A DNA stretch of 64,000 nt, from NCBI GenBank assembly GCA_900708905.1, contig CAADRB010000014.1, positions 1,975,811 through 2,039,810 of the forward strand, given 5' to 3'. Under the pieces are notes generated by a model. It was not told where the DNA came from. It worked only from the letters and a program-made list of their open reading frames with translations, and did not search any database. Each line of letters starts with the position of its first letter. Positions within the stretch are counted from its first letter, which is position 1. The DNA comes from Hymenolepis diminuta (Eukaryota > Platyhelminthes > Cestoda > Cyclophyllidea > Hymenolepididae). The translations under genes were made by a program, and so were the position numbers. Positions 12,061 through 26,600 of this stretch are shown here, one piece after another.

Positions 12061-14637
12061 GACAAACTAGTCTAGATACGACAGATAGAGGTTGAGTCAT
12101 AGGGACATAAAGGCGTCAATACGGCTTCGTGGTCGAAAAACTGAAGTGTTTACATAGAGGATGTGAAGAGTAATTTTGTGAATGCGTAGAGGGTCATCCT
12201 TCAGAGTCATTCTCGAAGCGTCCTCCAATTCGCCGATCGTCCTAGTCAATATGCGGGTGCACACCGCTGCTAAGACCTTGGCGGGTGGTAGCGACAGAAA
12301 TTGTTGTCAAGTTGGGTGGTGTTTTGATTTTCGAATTCAATGATATGAAGATGATCTGTTTTCATAAACTGTCCATTATGAACGCATAGATCATAGTGGC
12401 AGAAAATACATACTAGCATTATTACAGTATAGACGAGCTTTGTTTTATGAAATTTCTAAAATTGACTTGGAAACTAAATGCGTGTGTATATATGCGTCTA
12501 TTAAGCAGATTACTCGATCGCCATTCCTCTATTTACCCGAAATGGCAGTCCAAAATGACATATCTGTTGGAAACAAAACCGGTAGGTTTTATGTAACGTT
12601 ATAAATAGAATATTCTTTTATTTTTGTAAGAATAATTTGTTAGAAGATCATGGATGATAGTTGTCAATCATCTAAAATATTTTCATCACTATCTTCATTC
12701 TAGTATTAAACAATATTTTCAAGGTCGTTGTTAGAAATTTGGTGAAGTTCATCCAATGCGAGCCCAATGGTCATATTAACTGAAATTGATTGGATTGAAT
12801 TCATTTATTTCCTCATGAAAATGGGTCTCAACAATGCTGTCATCGGATTTGAAAGCTCTACATCCTCAATGCTTCCAAATTGAATTGATCAGATGTAGAG
12901 GTAGCGAAATTGGTGAAATCATTTATTAACCACTCACCCCTGGATGTTACCGTATTTATCAACGTTCTCTCCTTTCCTGTCCAGATAGAGCGGTAGTATT
13001 ATGACAACTACCAAAAGAATTGACAACCTTTGATGAAAAATGGCACCTGATTTCCCTCCTTTCAGTTTCAAGATTTTTTTTATGAAATCATACAATCACA
13101 CATGTTTAGTGTCTACCACATCGCACGTATCCGAATGGTCAAATAGAATGATTCGCGGAAAAAAGGAGGAAAAAACAGAAGAGATTCTTGATGTATTCCC
13201 CTTCATGTACGCTAAGAGGTCGGTTGTAGTCCTATTCGACCGCAGCTCACCGAAGTCTTTATGGGTCACCATCCTCCTCTGATCACCTTCAACAGGTAAT
13301 AGGACTTACAGCTGATACGACAATTTTCTCACACAACCACCGGTCAGTGGATAGGTGGACAGATTGCCGCGTGCTTTCCGAAATGCCTGTGTTGTCCATG
13401 CTTGAGGGTGACATCACGTTTAATATAATCTTCGACGTCAGTTATTGTTTACATTTTGTTAGAAGAAATGATAATTACTTTCCCCCACTCCCAATATTTC
13501 TTCTATGAACAAAAATGCATTTTCTTTCTTTATTTCCCCACCAATACACTTGACACTTGATCATTATTCGTATTTGTTTAAGTCGATACCGATTGAGTGT
13601 GAGTTTCGTTAATACACTCGTGTTGACTATAACGTGCCTTCTTATCTGCCGTGGGTTATTAGCTTCTGTGTTAAGTTGCTATATTACCGAGTGTTCTAGA
13701 TTGTTGGCTCTGCTAGATTACTATCCGAACTCCTAGTTGGTTACGTTATAGCAAAAATTATCCCAGATTTCCTATTGTGAAAACTATAGAGGATTTTAAA
13801 TGTAATAAAACAAAATTGTGTCATAATGTCCTATCTATAACAAAAACGAAGTGAAGAATTACCGCAATTTTACTTCAAATAAAATAAGACTAAATTCGTG
13901 GCAAATTATATATTTTATGCTGATTATATCAGTATTTTTAAATGGATATAATTTAATACTGGGATCCCGTGTTAACAAACTTAAGTGAAAAATGGTAAAT
14001 AATTTCACTCACAATGTTTACCCTGTGTGTCTTGATTATTAATGATTAATCCTCCGTGATTTAGTAATTTATAAAGAAATGCTTATTAAAATACTGAATG
14101 CCGAAATATTGAATTTTATGCATTTATAAACGTTTACCGATTTGAACATAACATATCATTTCATCATAGATTCATGGTTTATCTCTCGCCGTGAAAAGAG
14201 AGGGATTTCTTATCAAAATTTTCCTACACAAAGGGAAATTAAAAAAGTTGTAAACGATATGTATAACTTCATAACACCTTACTTTGATGAAGAGAAGCGA
14301 AAGCCTAATAGATCATGTATGGAAAGACGTTTAAAAATTATAAAATGTTTATATAATACAATTTAATACTTTCTTAAAGAGTTTCCGCAATATTATATTA
14401 GTGAATACGCTTAAATTAAAAACACGTTCTTTTAATACTCTAATTGTTAGGTCGAAATTAAAAACGAAAATATTTAAATGCTGTATCTGATTTTTAATTT
14501 TCTTAATTCTAAGGCAATAATTATAAACTACTCTAAACAAAAATTCTAAGATGTTCACACATCTTGATATTTTTCTATAATATCTCACTCTTTAACTATT
14601 TTATAGGTTGATAAGAATTTTTTATCGATAAGAAGTA

Positions 14638-14689
14638 ATGAGACATCCGACATTCATTTTCATTCTCAAGTTGGCATTTTTAATACTTT
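14638..14689 (+). CDS. RPTP exon 1: start codon and signal peptide
   Basis: ATG at 14638 followed by MRHPTFIFILKLAFLIL, a basic N-end and a hydrophobic core typical of a secretory signal. It stops at a strong GTAAGT donor in phase 1, the phase used by every ectodomain exon. Splicing straight to the first FN3 exon would create TAG, so intervening small exons are required. A pyrimidine-rich acceptor-like TTTTATAG ends at 14606, 31 bases before the ATG. Confidence 0.7.
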
Positions 14690-17600
14690 GTAAGTCTTCA
14701 GCATGCATAGGTCTTTCTATTTATGATACTTATATATATAATTATTATAAAGCCAACTTCTTTTTAAATCTTTAACCCTTTCGTACTTTATATTACTTTT
14801 TGCATTCTTCGTCAGTTGCTTAATTTATCACATTTTCTACTTTAGATATTAATTGCTCTAAATTGCCAATTGTGAAATCGTAAGTTACTGGTAATTTTGC
14901 TTTCATAAATCCTTTGATCAGTGTAATTTTGTAGTTTACAATGAATAACTAATTAAATGCGTTCACTTAAAATAAAAGTAATCCTCTAATGTCCGGTTTA
15001 TCTATAAGACTACTCAAATAACTGCCATATTATTTCTTTTCAAAGCAAAATTGGATCTTGATTGAATCTCTCATCTTTCACTCAATTAATCAATCAGCCC
15101 AAACTGACTTAACTTAAAGACTGTTACGCCCTTATAAATTTTAGTAGTTTCATTACAACTGACACGGTTTCATGCGCATCATTTTGTAAATACTTTGTGA
15201 AGGCCAGATCTGCGAAACTTCATGCATATCACTGCAGGCTTCGATTTTGCATGCATAAACAAAAGTACTTAAGCGAATATGAAAAGTTATGGTATTCGAT
15301 TTAATCTCCTAATGGTTGCAAACTTCTATGATTCTTGGTTGGTCTTGCGGTTGTGATGATTTTAGAATATTTATTATATTCTAAATATGCATCAAATTTT
15401 GATAAATAACTCTAATCTTTTTCTACAAGCCTTTTCAATTGATTTCCTACCAGCTGCCGTTATACCATTAGGAAAGCTTTAATGTTTGACAGAGTTTCAT
15501 ATTATCATGCTATTTACAGTAAAGCAGAAGACTTTACCTATTTCGATCATGGAAAAATATCTGAATATGTGCATGAAGAAACGGGAGATTAAATTGAAGT
15601 ATTTAATGATGTAAAGGTAAAGTAATAGGTCTTTATTTATTTTAATTCCGAAAACATTTTGACGTCATATATTTCATCTCGTCACCAATGTTCAAACGCT
15701 AGGAAGTTTAAAGTTCCTTGATTTGATCCTTTGCTTTCTAGGTGTGTTCATGTCCGCGATATTCTGACATTATTTAACTGAATGAATAATGGACCAACAC
15801 ACTTTAATAATTATTATTAAGGCAAAGATCATGTAGACCACCAAATGCGTTTTCAGGGTGTGATGGAGTATTTTAATCAACAGTTTTTATAGCATGTTCA
15901 TTGCAAATATTAGGTATAGACTTAAAACTGGTTATTGATCGGAGTAAGAGAAATGCTAAAGAGTTGCTTGGACTTATTGAATAAAAATACTAAATTATAA
16001 ATTTTTTAGGTTATTACGGGTTAATATATCTGCCAATCTGTAGGTAAGCAGATTAATAGGTCGATTTGTGGTATGCGGTATGGATATGTCGATACTGATC
16101 AAAATCGCACGCTAGATTAACATTAATCAAAACGTTGTTGAACAGTGGGCGTCGCTTGTTCATGCACACGCCATTTAACAAATGTTCCATGAGAATTCAT
16201 GTTTAATATTTGGAAGCTAAATACTACAGGAAACGCTGCCTTAAGCGGAATTTATTGAAGAAAATTTTACTGGCAATACGAGGTAGAATGAAAGGACACA
16301 TTGTTTATAGTGAAATATTATAGGGTAGAAAACAGAGTGGATGCAACATTATTATCACAATGGATACTTCCGACTCTAGCAGGGGCTTGTGGAGTCCACG
16401 TGCAGAGGCCTCCTCAGCTAATCAGCAATCAATATCCCTGCAGTTTAGCTTCGTTTGTATTTAAGGACCAAGCTTGTGGACAACGACTCATACGGAGCTC
16501 TGTTCGCCTAAAATTCTTACTATCTCATCGCTTACGGGTCGATAAACTATCTCCACTCAACACCTTTCTTGTTCTCACTACTGAGGACGCAGCCTAGCTA
16601 ATTTCGGGGGCAAAGTTATAATAGATAACTCTGCTAGACGCCGTCTGGACTGCTTGGGAGGATTACCTAGCTTTAGCAAAAAGGCTTATTGGTGTAGCAT
16701 CCGCTAGAGGTTAAATCTTCCCATTGGCTATCAGATGCACGTGTTGGCAAACTTTTTTCTATCGTTTAACTTAGCCTTCTTCTTGTCCGTCAATATCAAT
16801 ATACTTGATGACTTGAAATACCAACATTTCTTCAATTTTGTGCATACTTTTATATGAAACTATGAGCGCATAATTCTAAAACTCCAAACATGATACGATT
16901 TTAAATTCAGTCTCTATTTTATTGCCACTTTCTACAATAATCTGTTTTAATTTTCTTCGTATTTTCCAGTATGCTGCAAAAGAAGATATTTTATGCCGTT
17001 ATAATTTGAAGCTTTTAATGAAGAATTTCTTGAGTGTCAATTACAGGATAATGAAATGTAAACTATCTGCTTGCCTTCACAATGTTAACTATTCCGAAGG
17101 CCATTTTGTTTTAGGGAAATAGAACTCGGATCTTTAGATGGATAATCTGCAATAATACTATATCGAACAGACTTTTCTACAGAACTTTGTGAACTAGTAA
17201 ACATTTTTTATAATCAAACGAATTAAATGCAATTTTTTGTGGTAGAAAAAATGAAAGCGATAAAGGCACGCAGAACAGAAAGTCTAGATTATCTAAAGCC
17301 ATTCGAGACTTCTTTTTAGAATCGATGTTATTGAGTTTTGCGTAAATTGCTCAATCTTGTAGATCTGTAATATTTTCCAAGGTTAGCTGTTTACTGATAA
17401 GATAATAGGTTTGTGAATATTGAGCATGCCATTTTTAAATTCTTTACTCTCTTTGTATATACCTATCTCTTTAAAATAAGTAGTGATCTCATAGTTTTGT
17501 ATTTTTTTAGAAATTTACCATCGAAAGACAATCCAGGTAATATTTGATCATGAAAGAACGTTTATTTTCGTGATATTAATTTCAATTAATTCCATTTACT

Positions 17601-20600
17601 GTACTTTCTCTTATAGAGGAAAGCGGACTAAGGGTTATCTGCAATGATTCAGATCGGCTTACTGTTATTTGGCCAGATCCTCCTAAGGTTGAACATGGAT
17701 ATTATACAGTAGAAATTGAAGGAATGAAGAAAATCAGCTGCACTCAAAAACCTATTGAATCGGAATTTATTAATTTGCAACCCTTTACCAAATACACTGT
17801 CAATATTTACGATTATTACGATACATCTCACAAATATCGTCTAGGCAGTGTTTTCGCTCACACCATTCCAGAAGGTAATATTTTAGTATAATCAAACTTA
17901 TTCACTTTCCATTTCATGGTGACAGTCTTTACATGAATCACATATCATTATATATGAACCTTTTCCACAATGAATCAGTATAATAAATCCCATTCAGAGA
18001 CACTTTTTCCTGCTTTGAAACTATAAAACTGCCAACCTGGAATTTCACGGCATTAAGTCAATAAGTGCATGTCTCTGCTGCTTTACACTCCATTCTAATG
18101 TCGCTTTAACAGCCAAAATTAGGCTGTCGAGTAAGTTCGTTGAGGTAATGCTAGAATGGGTTTGAAGAAAATAGTGTAGACCAAGTTTGTTTATAAAATA
18201 TTTGGTATCCCTTTTATAGAAGAATATTAAAAGACAGTTTACCTAGACTGAGATCGAAAAATAGGTTCAATATATTGAAGATTGTAAAATACAAATTGTA
18301 GCAATAGGTTAACCATAGTTGTGAATTAACAAGCGGACAAACATCAGCCTTGTCAGATGAGGTATATTATTTTGGACGTGAAGAATGCCCATACACGCAT
18401 TGATGTGGATTGCCAAGGGTACAAATTATTTATGGGTGACAAAATGTTCTAAGATATCTTCTCTTATCTCAAGTTAGATATTATACAGGCTTGTTTAAAT
18501 AGACTTGGGAGGATAATTGCATTAAGAAAGACTTTTTAATTAAAGGAATACACTTTTCCTTTTTAGTTCCTGATCCAGCAGAATTTGTTAACTGTACTTC
18601 AAGCGAGATAGTAGTGAAATTAAAAAGAAAGCAAGATGAAGACCCTAAGGATTATTATTATACCTCAAAAGTTCGAAAGTATTATTTAGAATCTGGAAAC
18701 GTGAAAGAGGTAGAAAATGTCCAATGCGACCAGTCGAACGGAGAATGTAAATTCGAGAATCTTCTTCCCTACACTCCCTACGTATTTACACTACGCAAAT
18801 GTTCTGCCAAAGAACCCATCTTATGCAGCCGTGAATCAAAAGCATCGGGGGTTTTCTATACTCTTCCAAAATGTAAATCGTTTAACTTTTTATTTTTGAC
18901 ACGTGATTAGGAATTTTTTCGTTTGATTACGCTAAAATTATTTTTATCCAAATTAATTAAATTTTCGCCACATTAATGACCGAACGCGTGATTTTGAATA
19001 ATTAACGTGTATTGAAATTACAACTTTTACTTTTACAACTTTTACAATAAAGTCTCATTAAATGTTAATTTGAAGATCGTATTTGTTTAAGTTTGCAAAA
19101 TAAATCAACCCATAATTAAAAATATGCATTTTTTGGGAAGTGAACTTCTTACTCTTACCCAAGGCACTTTTCCATTTTTGTGGTAATACAACATTATCAT
19201 TAATTGTTCCCTCCCGTGGCTCTAGTTATTCATTCATTCGCATGTCATTCTTATCGAGTGATCGTGCTGAATAACATTACATTCAGGCAAACTGATTTTT
19301 CACTTTTTAAGGGAATCTGGGGCTATTATGTAGGTAAACTTTAGCTTGCCTAGGTTCTACGTTAGCTTCAAATACGCTAATGTCAAAAATCATGATTTTA
19401 GCAGCAATAAGATCCAGTGGCTAAGGAAACATATATAATTGCGCACCTTGTTTCGTAAACAACTTAAAGAAATCGAATTAAATAAAATTAGATGACGAAC
19501 AATAGAAGATGGAGAACAAGGAACATTAATCAAGAAAATTTTTTGGAAAGAAAAAACTTTTTATTCTAAAACAAATTTCATCCTCATTTGTCATTTAAAA
19601 TTTACCGATTAAGCTGACAATTAACCAGTACCACACGGATTGAAAACAACATTCCTAGTATTATTCCATTAGATAATGAAATCTTAATCTGAATTTTGAC
19701 ACTTTAACTTCTTTCGGTATTACTTATTAAGTTCTACGTAAGCATAATAAATAAAACCTGCATTATAAACGTTATCTTAACTTTTTGAGATAATGAGCCT
19801 TTGTGATAAATTTGTCCCTGAAGACAAACGTTTCAAAAGACCTATTCCGGCAACTAATGACGACTAAGTAAAGCTTTGTGCTTAATATCCTGTTTCGAAT
19901 GAATAAAATGATATCATTTTTCTTTAGCATCTGAAGTAACACCTAAGGACATGAAGATAACATCGAGAAGTGTTTCCGTTTCCAATGATAATGAAATGCG
20001 CAACCTAGCATATTCGACTATTGTCCTTCCTGCTGGCACCAACCCCTCAGAGGGTTCTGAAATTCCATGTGGGAGGAAATGTACCGTTAATGGACTACTT
20101 CCGAATACTGCATACGAGATTAGTTTACGCGTCTGTTTGATGCAATCTGGACGACGGCAATGCGGTAACTGGTCATCTCCATACAAGTTCTACACCAACC
20201 CAGATGGTAAGTTATGGTTCTATAATGGTCATTTCAATAATTGTATTATATGCATTATAAGTGTATATTGGGCGTTTTCGTGGAGACGGTGGTGTAGAAG
20301 GAAAAGAAATAGGCTGTTAATTAATACAGTGTTTAGCTGATCCATCAATCTTCAAAATTGCTCCCATCCTCACCATACGAAAATGAGGCAAGGCATTGGC
20401 GGGCGAGCACAGACGCAGGAGTGATGCATGTGCACAAGGCTATCTGTATTGGAGGAAGTGCCCTCACAACAACTAGGCGCCGAGTCCATACCCGCAACTG
20501 GAGCTATATGAAACTATTTGCTTACTTCTCTGTTTATTGAATTTGATCTTTGAAAACTATGCACCTTTCGTTCAGATAGTGTATTTGGCCCGACCTTTAG

Positions 20601-23600
20601 TTTAGTTTAAATAGCCTAAAATATAAGCCTCTAGTGATAAGGCATTGTCAAGTCTATATTAAAGAAAAAATATTTGTCTACACAAAAAATAACTTTTATT
20701 TATACTTTTACCTTAAACGATCATTGTGAGCAATTTAAATTGGCTTAAAATTTCACCAACTTGTACCATTTAATTTACATATATTAATGATTATTTATTT
20801 ATGATCGTGTTATTGCGTGTTTTTAAAATAATAACAGAGAATCACAGTTTTTATCTAAGTCCCATTATTCGTGTTGTTATTGTTTGTTTTTATATTTTAG
20901 TGCCTTCTGATATTACTGTAATCAATTACACAGCTAGTAGTTTGTCAGTAGCTTGGAAGGCACCTGCATTAAACACCGAGCTGCTTACTTCGTACAAAAT
21001 TATTATGACTGAATCGGAAAAGACCGTCAAAACTGTCGATGTGCCTACTGCAATTTTACATTGGACTGTTAATGATTTGAAGCCCTTCACATTATATTGG
21101 ATACGAGTTTCCGCCTGCGCAAGAAACAGTCAGTGCGGTGATTTCGTTAGTACATACGCTACTACGGCTCCAGAAGGTAAGTTAACAATAAGTTTTATTA
21201 AAATATTACTATTGCCCATGACCAAATAGTTAAATTTAAAATAATACTAAATAATGGAATGTATTACAGCTCATGATTAAAGCTTCCTATTGCTACTACT
21301 ACTGGAATGTCCACAGTATTAAGCTTCCAAACATAAAATTTATGATAATCAAAACTCTATCCCATAGTTGCTAAATTCCTAGCCCCAATCTACCCAAAAT
21401 TAGATTAGGGGAGTGTGATTGAGTCTCTCTCGTTGGATTAACAAGGAACGGAAATCTGTTTGGAAACTAGTTTACAGCAAGAGCGTGAACGAATGATCGA
21501 CAGAAATTGATGCCAACTAATGTGGCAAAATTAATAGCATAATAGAATACAAAACAATAAGATGGTGGGAGGGAGGATGCTTTAGGATGTCGTAATTGAT
21601 CTGTATTACCAATAGATATATCTAAACTTAAGAGGAATGAGTTACTGGTAAAAGTAGCGAATACAAGACGGATAATCAGTAATAACATACTTGATCTTAG
21701 TCTGGAACCCACTATTTAATCATTCTTTTTTAAGAGACACAATTTGGTGCATTATAAACTAATATTCAGAATTTGAATAAACAATATCAAAACGTTAAGA
21801 ACTAGTCCATATTTTCTGTGTCTAGAGCGTATTGACCGGTGTATAGAGTCGAGAAGCTGTTTGCGTCATCTCGATACTAATTTCCTTTTCAAGGCTCAGT
21901 GAGTAGGCATATATTATTGGCTAAGGCGGTTTTAACTAATGAATTTAGGAAATCATATGTAGAAGTTACTTCTTTGCAGGAAATGAAAATTATAGGAAGC
22001 AAGCGACAAAAAATTGCAGGACCTTCGGAAACACCCGCTAAAAAGACTTTAAGACTCAAAATTTTATAAGCAGTCAAAGTGTCTAGACTTGTGTAGAAAG
22101 CACATCTTGACTTGTTACGGTTTAGCACTATCAACATATGATGAAGAGATAAGCACCAACATTCACAGTTATAAACAAATATATCATACATTCTGCTATT
22201 TGAACAAGCGGATACATAGTCCTTGCAGAAAGAAAATATTAACTGAAATGGTAAGAAATGTGCGCTATGGATTTTATAAAATATTTTTTGAAGGAACTTT
22301 TTTGAAGATCCTTGGAACATGATATAAACTTTGAAAACAACATTTTAACGTGTACTGCTTCAACCACCTATGCCTTTTACATGCAACCGGAAACGGGACA
22401 CTAGAATTTCAGTTTAACCATGGTGACTGAGAAACAGTGATCCTGTCGATAGTGCGAATGTTACTTTCCATTCCACGAATATTCGCAAACGGTTAACAGC
22501 TTTGTACTTTGTCGTTATTACTCAAATTCCTTTTAGGTGAGAATTTACGATTTTATAAATAGAAATTAACGTTTTTGGCTACCTCTTGACGGCTCGATCA
22601 AACCTAAGATTTCCTTGGCCTCCTGATCGATTTGTGTAAGCGTTCTTTTTATTTCTCCTTAGTGCCTAATGGATATAAAGAAAGCTTTAGAACATGGTAA
22701 ACAGTAAGACTTTTCATAGTGATCCGAATTCGGAGTCTTCCTCAACTAAGTTTGATCTCCGGATTTCATGGAGGAAAGTAGTATAACTTCAAATATCATT
22801 TCAAAACTAATTTTTGTTTGACGTGATAAAATTTGACCATTTGCTCTTTTTATTCGAAACATTTTCCTATGTAATAATTTGTCTTTAATTAAACTCATTG
22901 ATCTTAAAAATTAATTGGGAAGTAGATAAAGTTGATATTTCAGTGTGCTCTTCTTCCGATAAACGTTGTATTAATTGCAAAATATTGCATTTTAGCGCCA
23001 ACATTGACAATCCCAAGTGATCGAACTGCTGAAACTATAGTGATCAGCTTTTCTCCGACTACGGTTCTGAAAAAAGGTTCGTACATTGCGAAAATATTCC
23101 AAAAAGATGGTCAATCAATGGAATCGAATAAGGTGAAATGCGAGGAAAATAGGCAGAGATGTGTATTTAAAAATCTTTCGCCAAATTCGGCCTACGTGAT
23201 TCGTATTCAGGTCTGTTCGAAAAGTTATAACAAAGTAGTCTGCAGTGAATATTCCCCATCGGTAACATTATATACTAAACCCGACAGTAAGTTAATTTTC
23301 AACTTTTGAACTTTCACCATTAATATCCTTGTATTATACAGAAATTTAAGCTTTTCAATATGGGTTCAATAAAAGACGATCCAGTAAAAGCTGTAAATAA
23401 AGTGAAGATATTAAATTTGGCCTCCTTTACTTGTTTTTATGCACTTGTTTTAATCCCGTATTTCTTATTCTCATGCTTTGGATTCTAAATATAAATATTT
23501 GCTCCTCCAATTTCTGAGCGTATTATTTTTTCACACAAAGTCCAAAATTGATAGTGGATGGGATAGGATAATTTGTCATAACATTTCAGAATATTTGTCA

Positions 23601-26600
23601 TTCAAAGGGTTTCGATAGAAGGGTGATAGGAGCTAGCATTTATTAATGAAGAATATGGACCTGTCCATTTGAAAAGGGAAATAAACAAGTCAAACTTGCC
23701 CTTATTTTAAGAGGAAGCGGCTAGAAGATGAAAAAGGCTTTTACATTCAAGAGATCTTTCATAGGTGTCGTGAAAGGTAATTTAAACAACACTGTGTTTT
23801 AATAGTAGGTTGACTGTCAAAGTTTTCCGCTTAATACATAGTACCGTAGTATTTATGTTACCTATATCACAGGAAAAAACGTTTTCATGTCTTAATTTTG
23901 GAAATTCATCTGTATACGTGTAATAAGAACCAAGTATAACGGGAGAAAAATTGTGAGAGGAGTAAGAAAGAAACAGATAATGTAGACAGGAGATCAAGAT
24001 TTTGACGATATTTGACTTACGGATTCATATAGCTATCAATTTTTCCTGAAGGATTGCTTGTTTTGTAACGTTTTAACGGTCAGAAATTCGATTTTCATCT
24101 TCTTGACCTTAGATTCCCGAGTGAGTTCATATTCGCGGTATTCAAATCTTTTAGTTACGTTAATTAGGTTGCAGATCATGCCACTTCGATATATTTGTGA
24201 TTTCTGCACGAATGGTTATGAAGAGGAGATTAATGAAGATTTTTTAAACTAGATGCCGCAAGGTCATCATGAAAGCTATCGACCAAAGGATATGGATACG
24301 ATTGTTCTTTAAGTCTATCTTTTCTTTGTTTGTTAATTTAAATTATTTTCAAAAAATTAATGATGGAGATTTTAGGTAAGTGAAATCATTTATAATAAGT
24401 TAATTTATTTAACGAGCTTATTTAGGATTCGGATTAAACAATAGGGTGTACTGCTTTCAAATCCTAGTACATCGAAGAAAGAATTAAGTGACAGATTATC
24501 ACCAGCTTTTCCACTTTTTGACACTCTTAAATTGCAATGTTTGGACTTGAAGGTTTTTTTGAAGAATTTTCTCTTCATTTTGCTGAACAGTCTAGAATTT
24601 GAAATAATTAGTTGGAAGTATGCATCTTGTTCCACAAAGACAAGAAGAGTGGCCACATGACAAATTTCCCCTTTACACATTTTTTGTATCCGACAAGGTG
24701 TTTAAGCCACTTAAAATATTTCCAACATATATTTCTGTTAAAAGTATCAGTTTTTCATCACTATTTACTTCCCTACCTTAAATCAGTTCATTAAATTATA
24801 ATTTTTTCACAAAATTGAAAATTTCTGTTGATTCAATTTTGGTCATATAAGCGCAAATCTTTCAAAAAGTCTAACGATGACTCTTCGTCGATTTCTCGAC
24901 AGTAAAAATGAAAGCAAAAAATCAGCGAATATCGATTGAACTGATATTCACTTCAAAATTGGAGAGGAATATGATGAAAATTAATTGCGTTGTTTTTATT
25001 TTTAACGCTATTAAACTCATTGTCTTGGATTTTCAGAACCAGCTAATGTCACTATTTCGGAAAGCTCGGAGAACAGTTTTTTGGTTAAATGGCAGCCTCC
25101 GAAAAGAAATTCGGAAGAGATAACACATTATAAAATTCAGATGGATCCCGAATCTGTTTTGTACTTCTCAGGCGCAAAAACAGAGGCAATGATAAAGGAT
25201 CTAAAACCGACAACCATGTATCGAGTCAATGTATTTGCTTGCTCTAGAGAAAATGACTGTGGATTGGGAGAAGTAACAACTGTTTGGACAACTCCAAGGC
25301 GTACGTCTAAATTGATTTCTTTTATACATCATATCAGTGCTCTAGAAACAGTAAAGCCTTACTGACTAATCTTTTAGAAAAAGACAGTACAGTTGAGGCT
25401 GAGAAAACAACCCTGTTAATTATTAATTAATCCATGTTAGCAAATTAAATACATGTACACAAAAATTTCTCAATCCAGCTCGGTTAGAATCATGTAAACT
25501 ACTCAATATCTTGTGAGTTACTCCATTTTCTCAACTTTTGGAAGAAAACTTGAATTGAAGCAACAAGACGAACACTCATAATTAAAAATCAGTCAATATG
25601 CGTTGAATATCGTGGACAAAAATTCCCTCAGTAATTCAGGAATCAAATCATACAATTTAAATTTCTGGACGTGAAATAACAATCACATTAATAATATATG
25701 GTCTAAGTCCAAATAAAACTCGTTGATGATTGTGGATGGCTCTTATAGCAGTAAAGGTCCTTTAAGACTAAGAATAAATTTGGTCAGATATCCCCTTATA
25801 GAAATAATCGAATTTTTAGGGATAAGAGGATACCGGAAGCCTTTCTTGAATGAGGAAACCAAGAGTTTAAAGGAACCCTGTGTATATTGGACAATTAGAA
25901 ATGAGGATAGGGAAGCAATTGAAAACAGGAAAGTTGGCGAACTGAGGTCGATAAAGCAGCTGGCAAATGTTGCTTCCTTTGTTCATCAATGAACAACTTA
26001 CAGTTAGGGTGGAAATATGAGTCAGTAGGTACGCAATAAGAAAAGAGGTCGAACGGAAATACGAGTCAGCATGCACTATGCTACACTCTCAACATCTTTT
26101 CAATACCCACTTCATTATCATTTATTGGACATACTAATGATCAGTTGAAGTTACTGGCCCAAAATTAAAAATTAGAAAAGTTCTCTTCCTTGTGATGAGT
26201 TATTATAAAATAATGCGTGCCCAATCAATGGTATGTCAAAATAAAGAATTAGCGGTTTGAGGTGTACAGGTGCGCTTCTGAGCTTGTCCCCACTCAGCAA
26301 TTTTTTTTACTTACAGTTGCAGTGAGTTGCAGTTACTCACCACAATCAATGAAATATTATTACCACCGTTTATTTATTTTTAATGAAATCATATAGAATT
26401 TCAAGTTTCATTTAAACATTCGACTGAAGACAAGGACGACAAACTCACTGTTACTGGGCAGAATTAATGAAACGGATTTCAGTAATATCATTAAACCGAT
26501 AAATACTCAGGAAGAAATCAATAAGAAAAGAAATTTTTCGTAATACCATTGTACTGATTACAATGATTTTCGGAGCAATACCTAAGATTAAAATAAAATT

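Larger units (their letters stand above)
8260..14637. other. Intergenic, repeats only
   Basis: Holds repeat copies at 9640-9740, 11380-11465 and 11765-12060. No exon of the RPTP-like pseudogene after 6546 was recognised. An open frame at 14142-14366 (ISRREKRGISYQNFPTQREI), preceded by an acceptor-like TTCATCATAG at 14169, is protein-like in composition and could be a last exon of an unknown gene; nothing else supports it. Confidence 0.5.

Noticed and set aside
13040..13282. 80-codon plus-strand frame
   Set aside because: No domain, no supporting splice or start context.
16010..16043. Alternative RPTP exon 2 (TTTTTTAG ... GTAAGC, phase 1 to 2)
   Set aside because: Splice sites and phase fit, but the peptide YYGLIYLPIC adds another hydrophobic run; the exon at 14846 gives a more natural signal-peptide end. 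Kept only as an alternative.
16301..16597. 98-codon plus-strand frame
   Set aside because: Lies within dispersed repeat family B; the other copies do not keep the frame.
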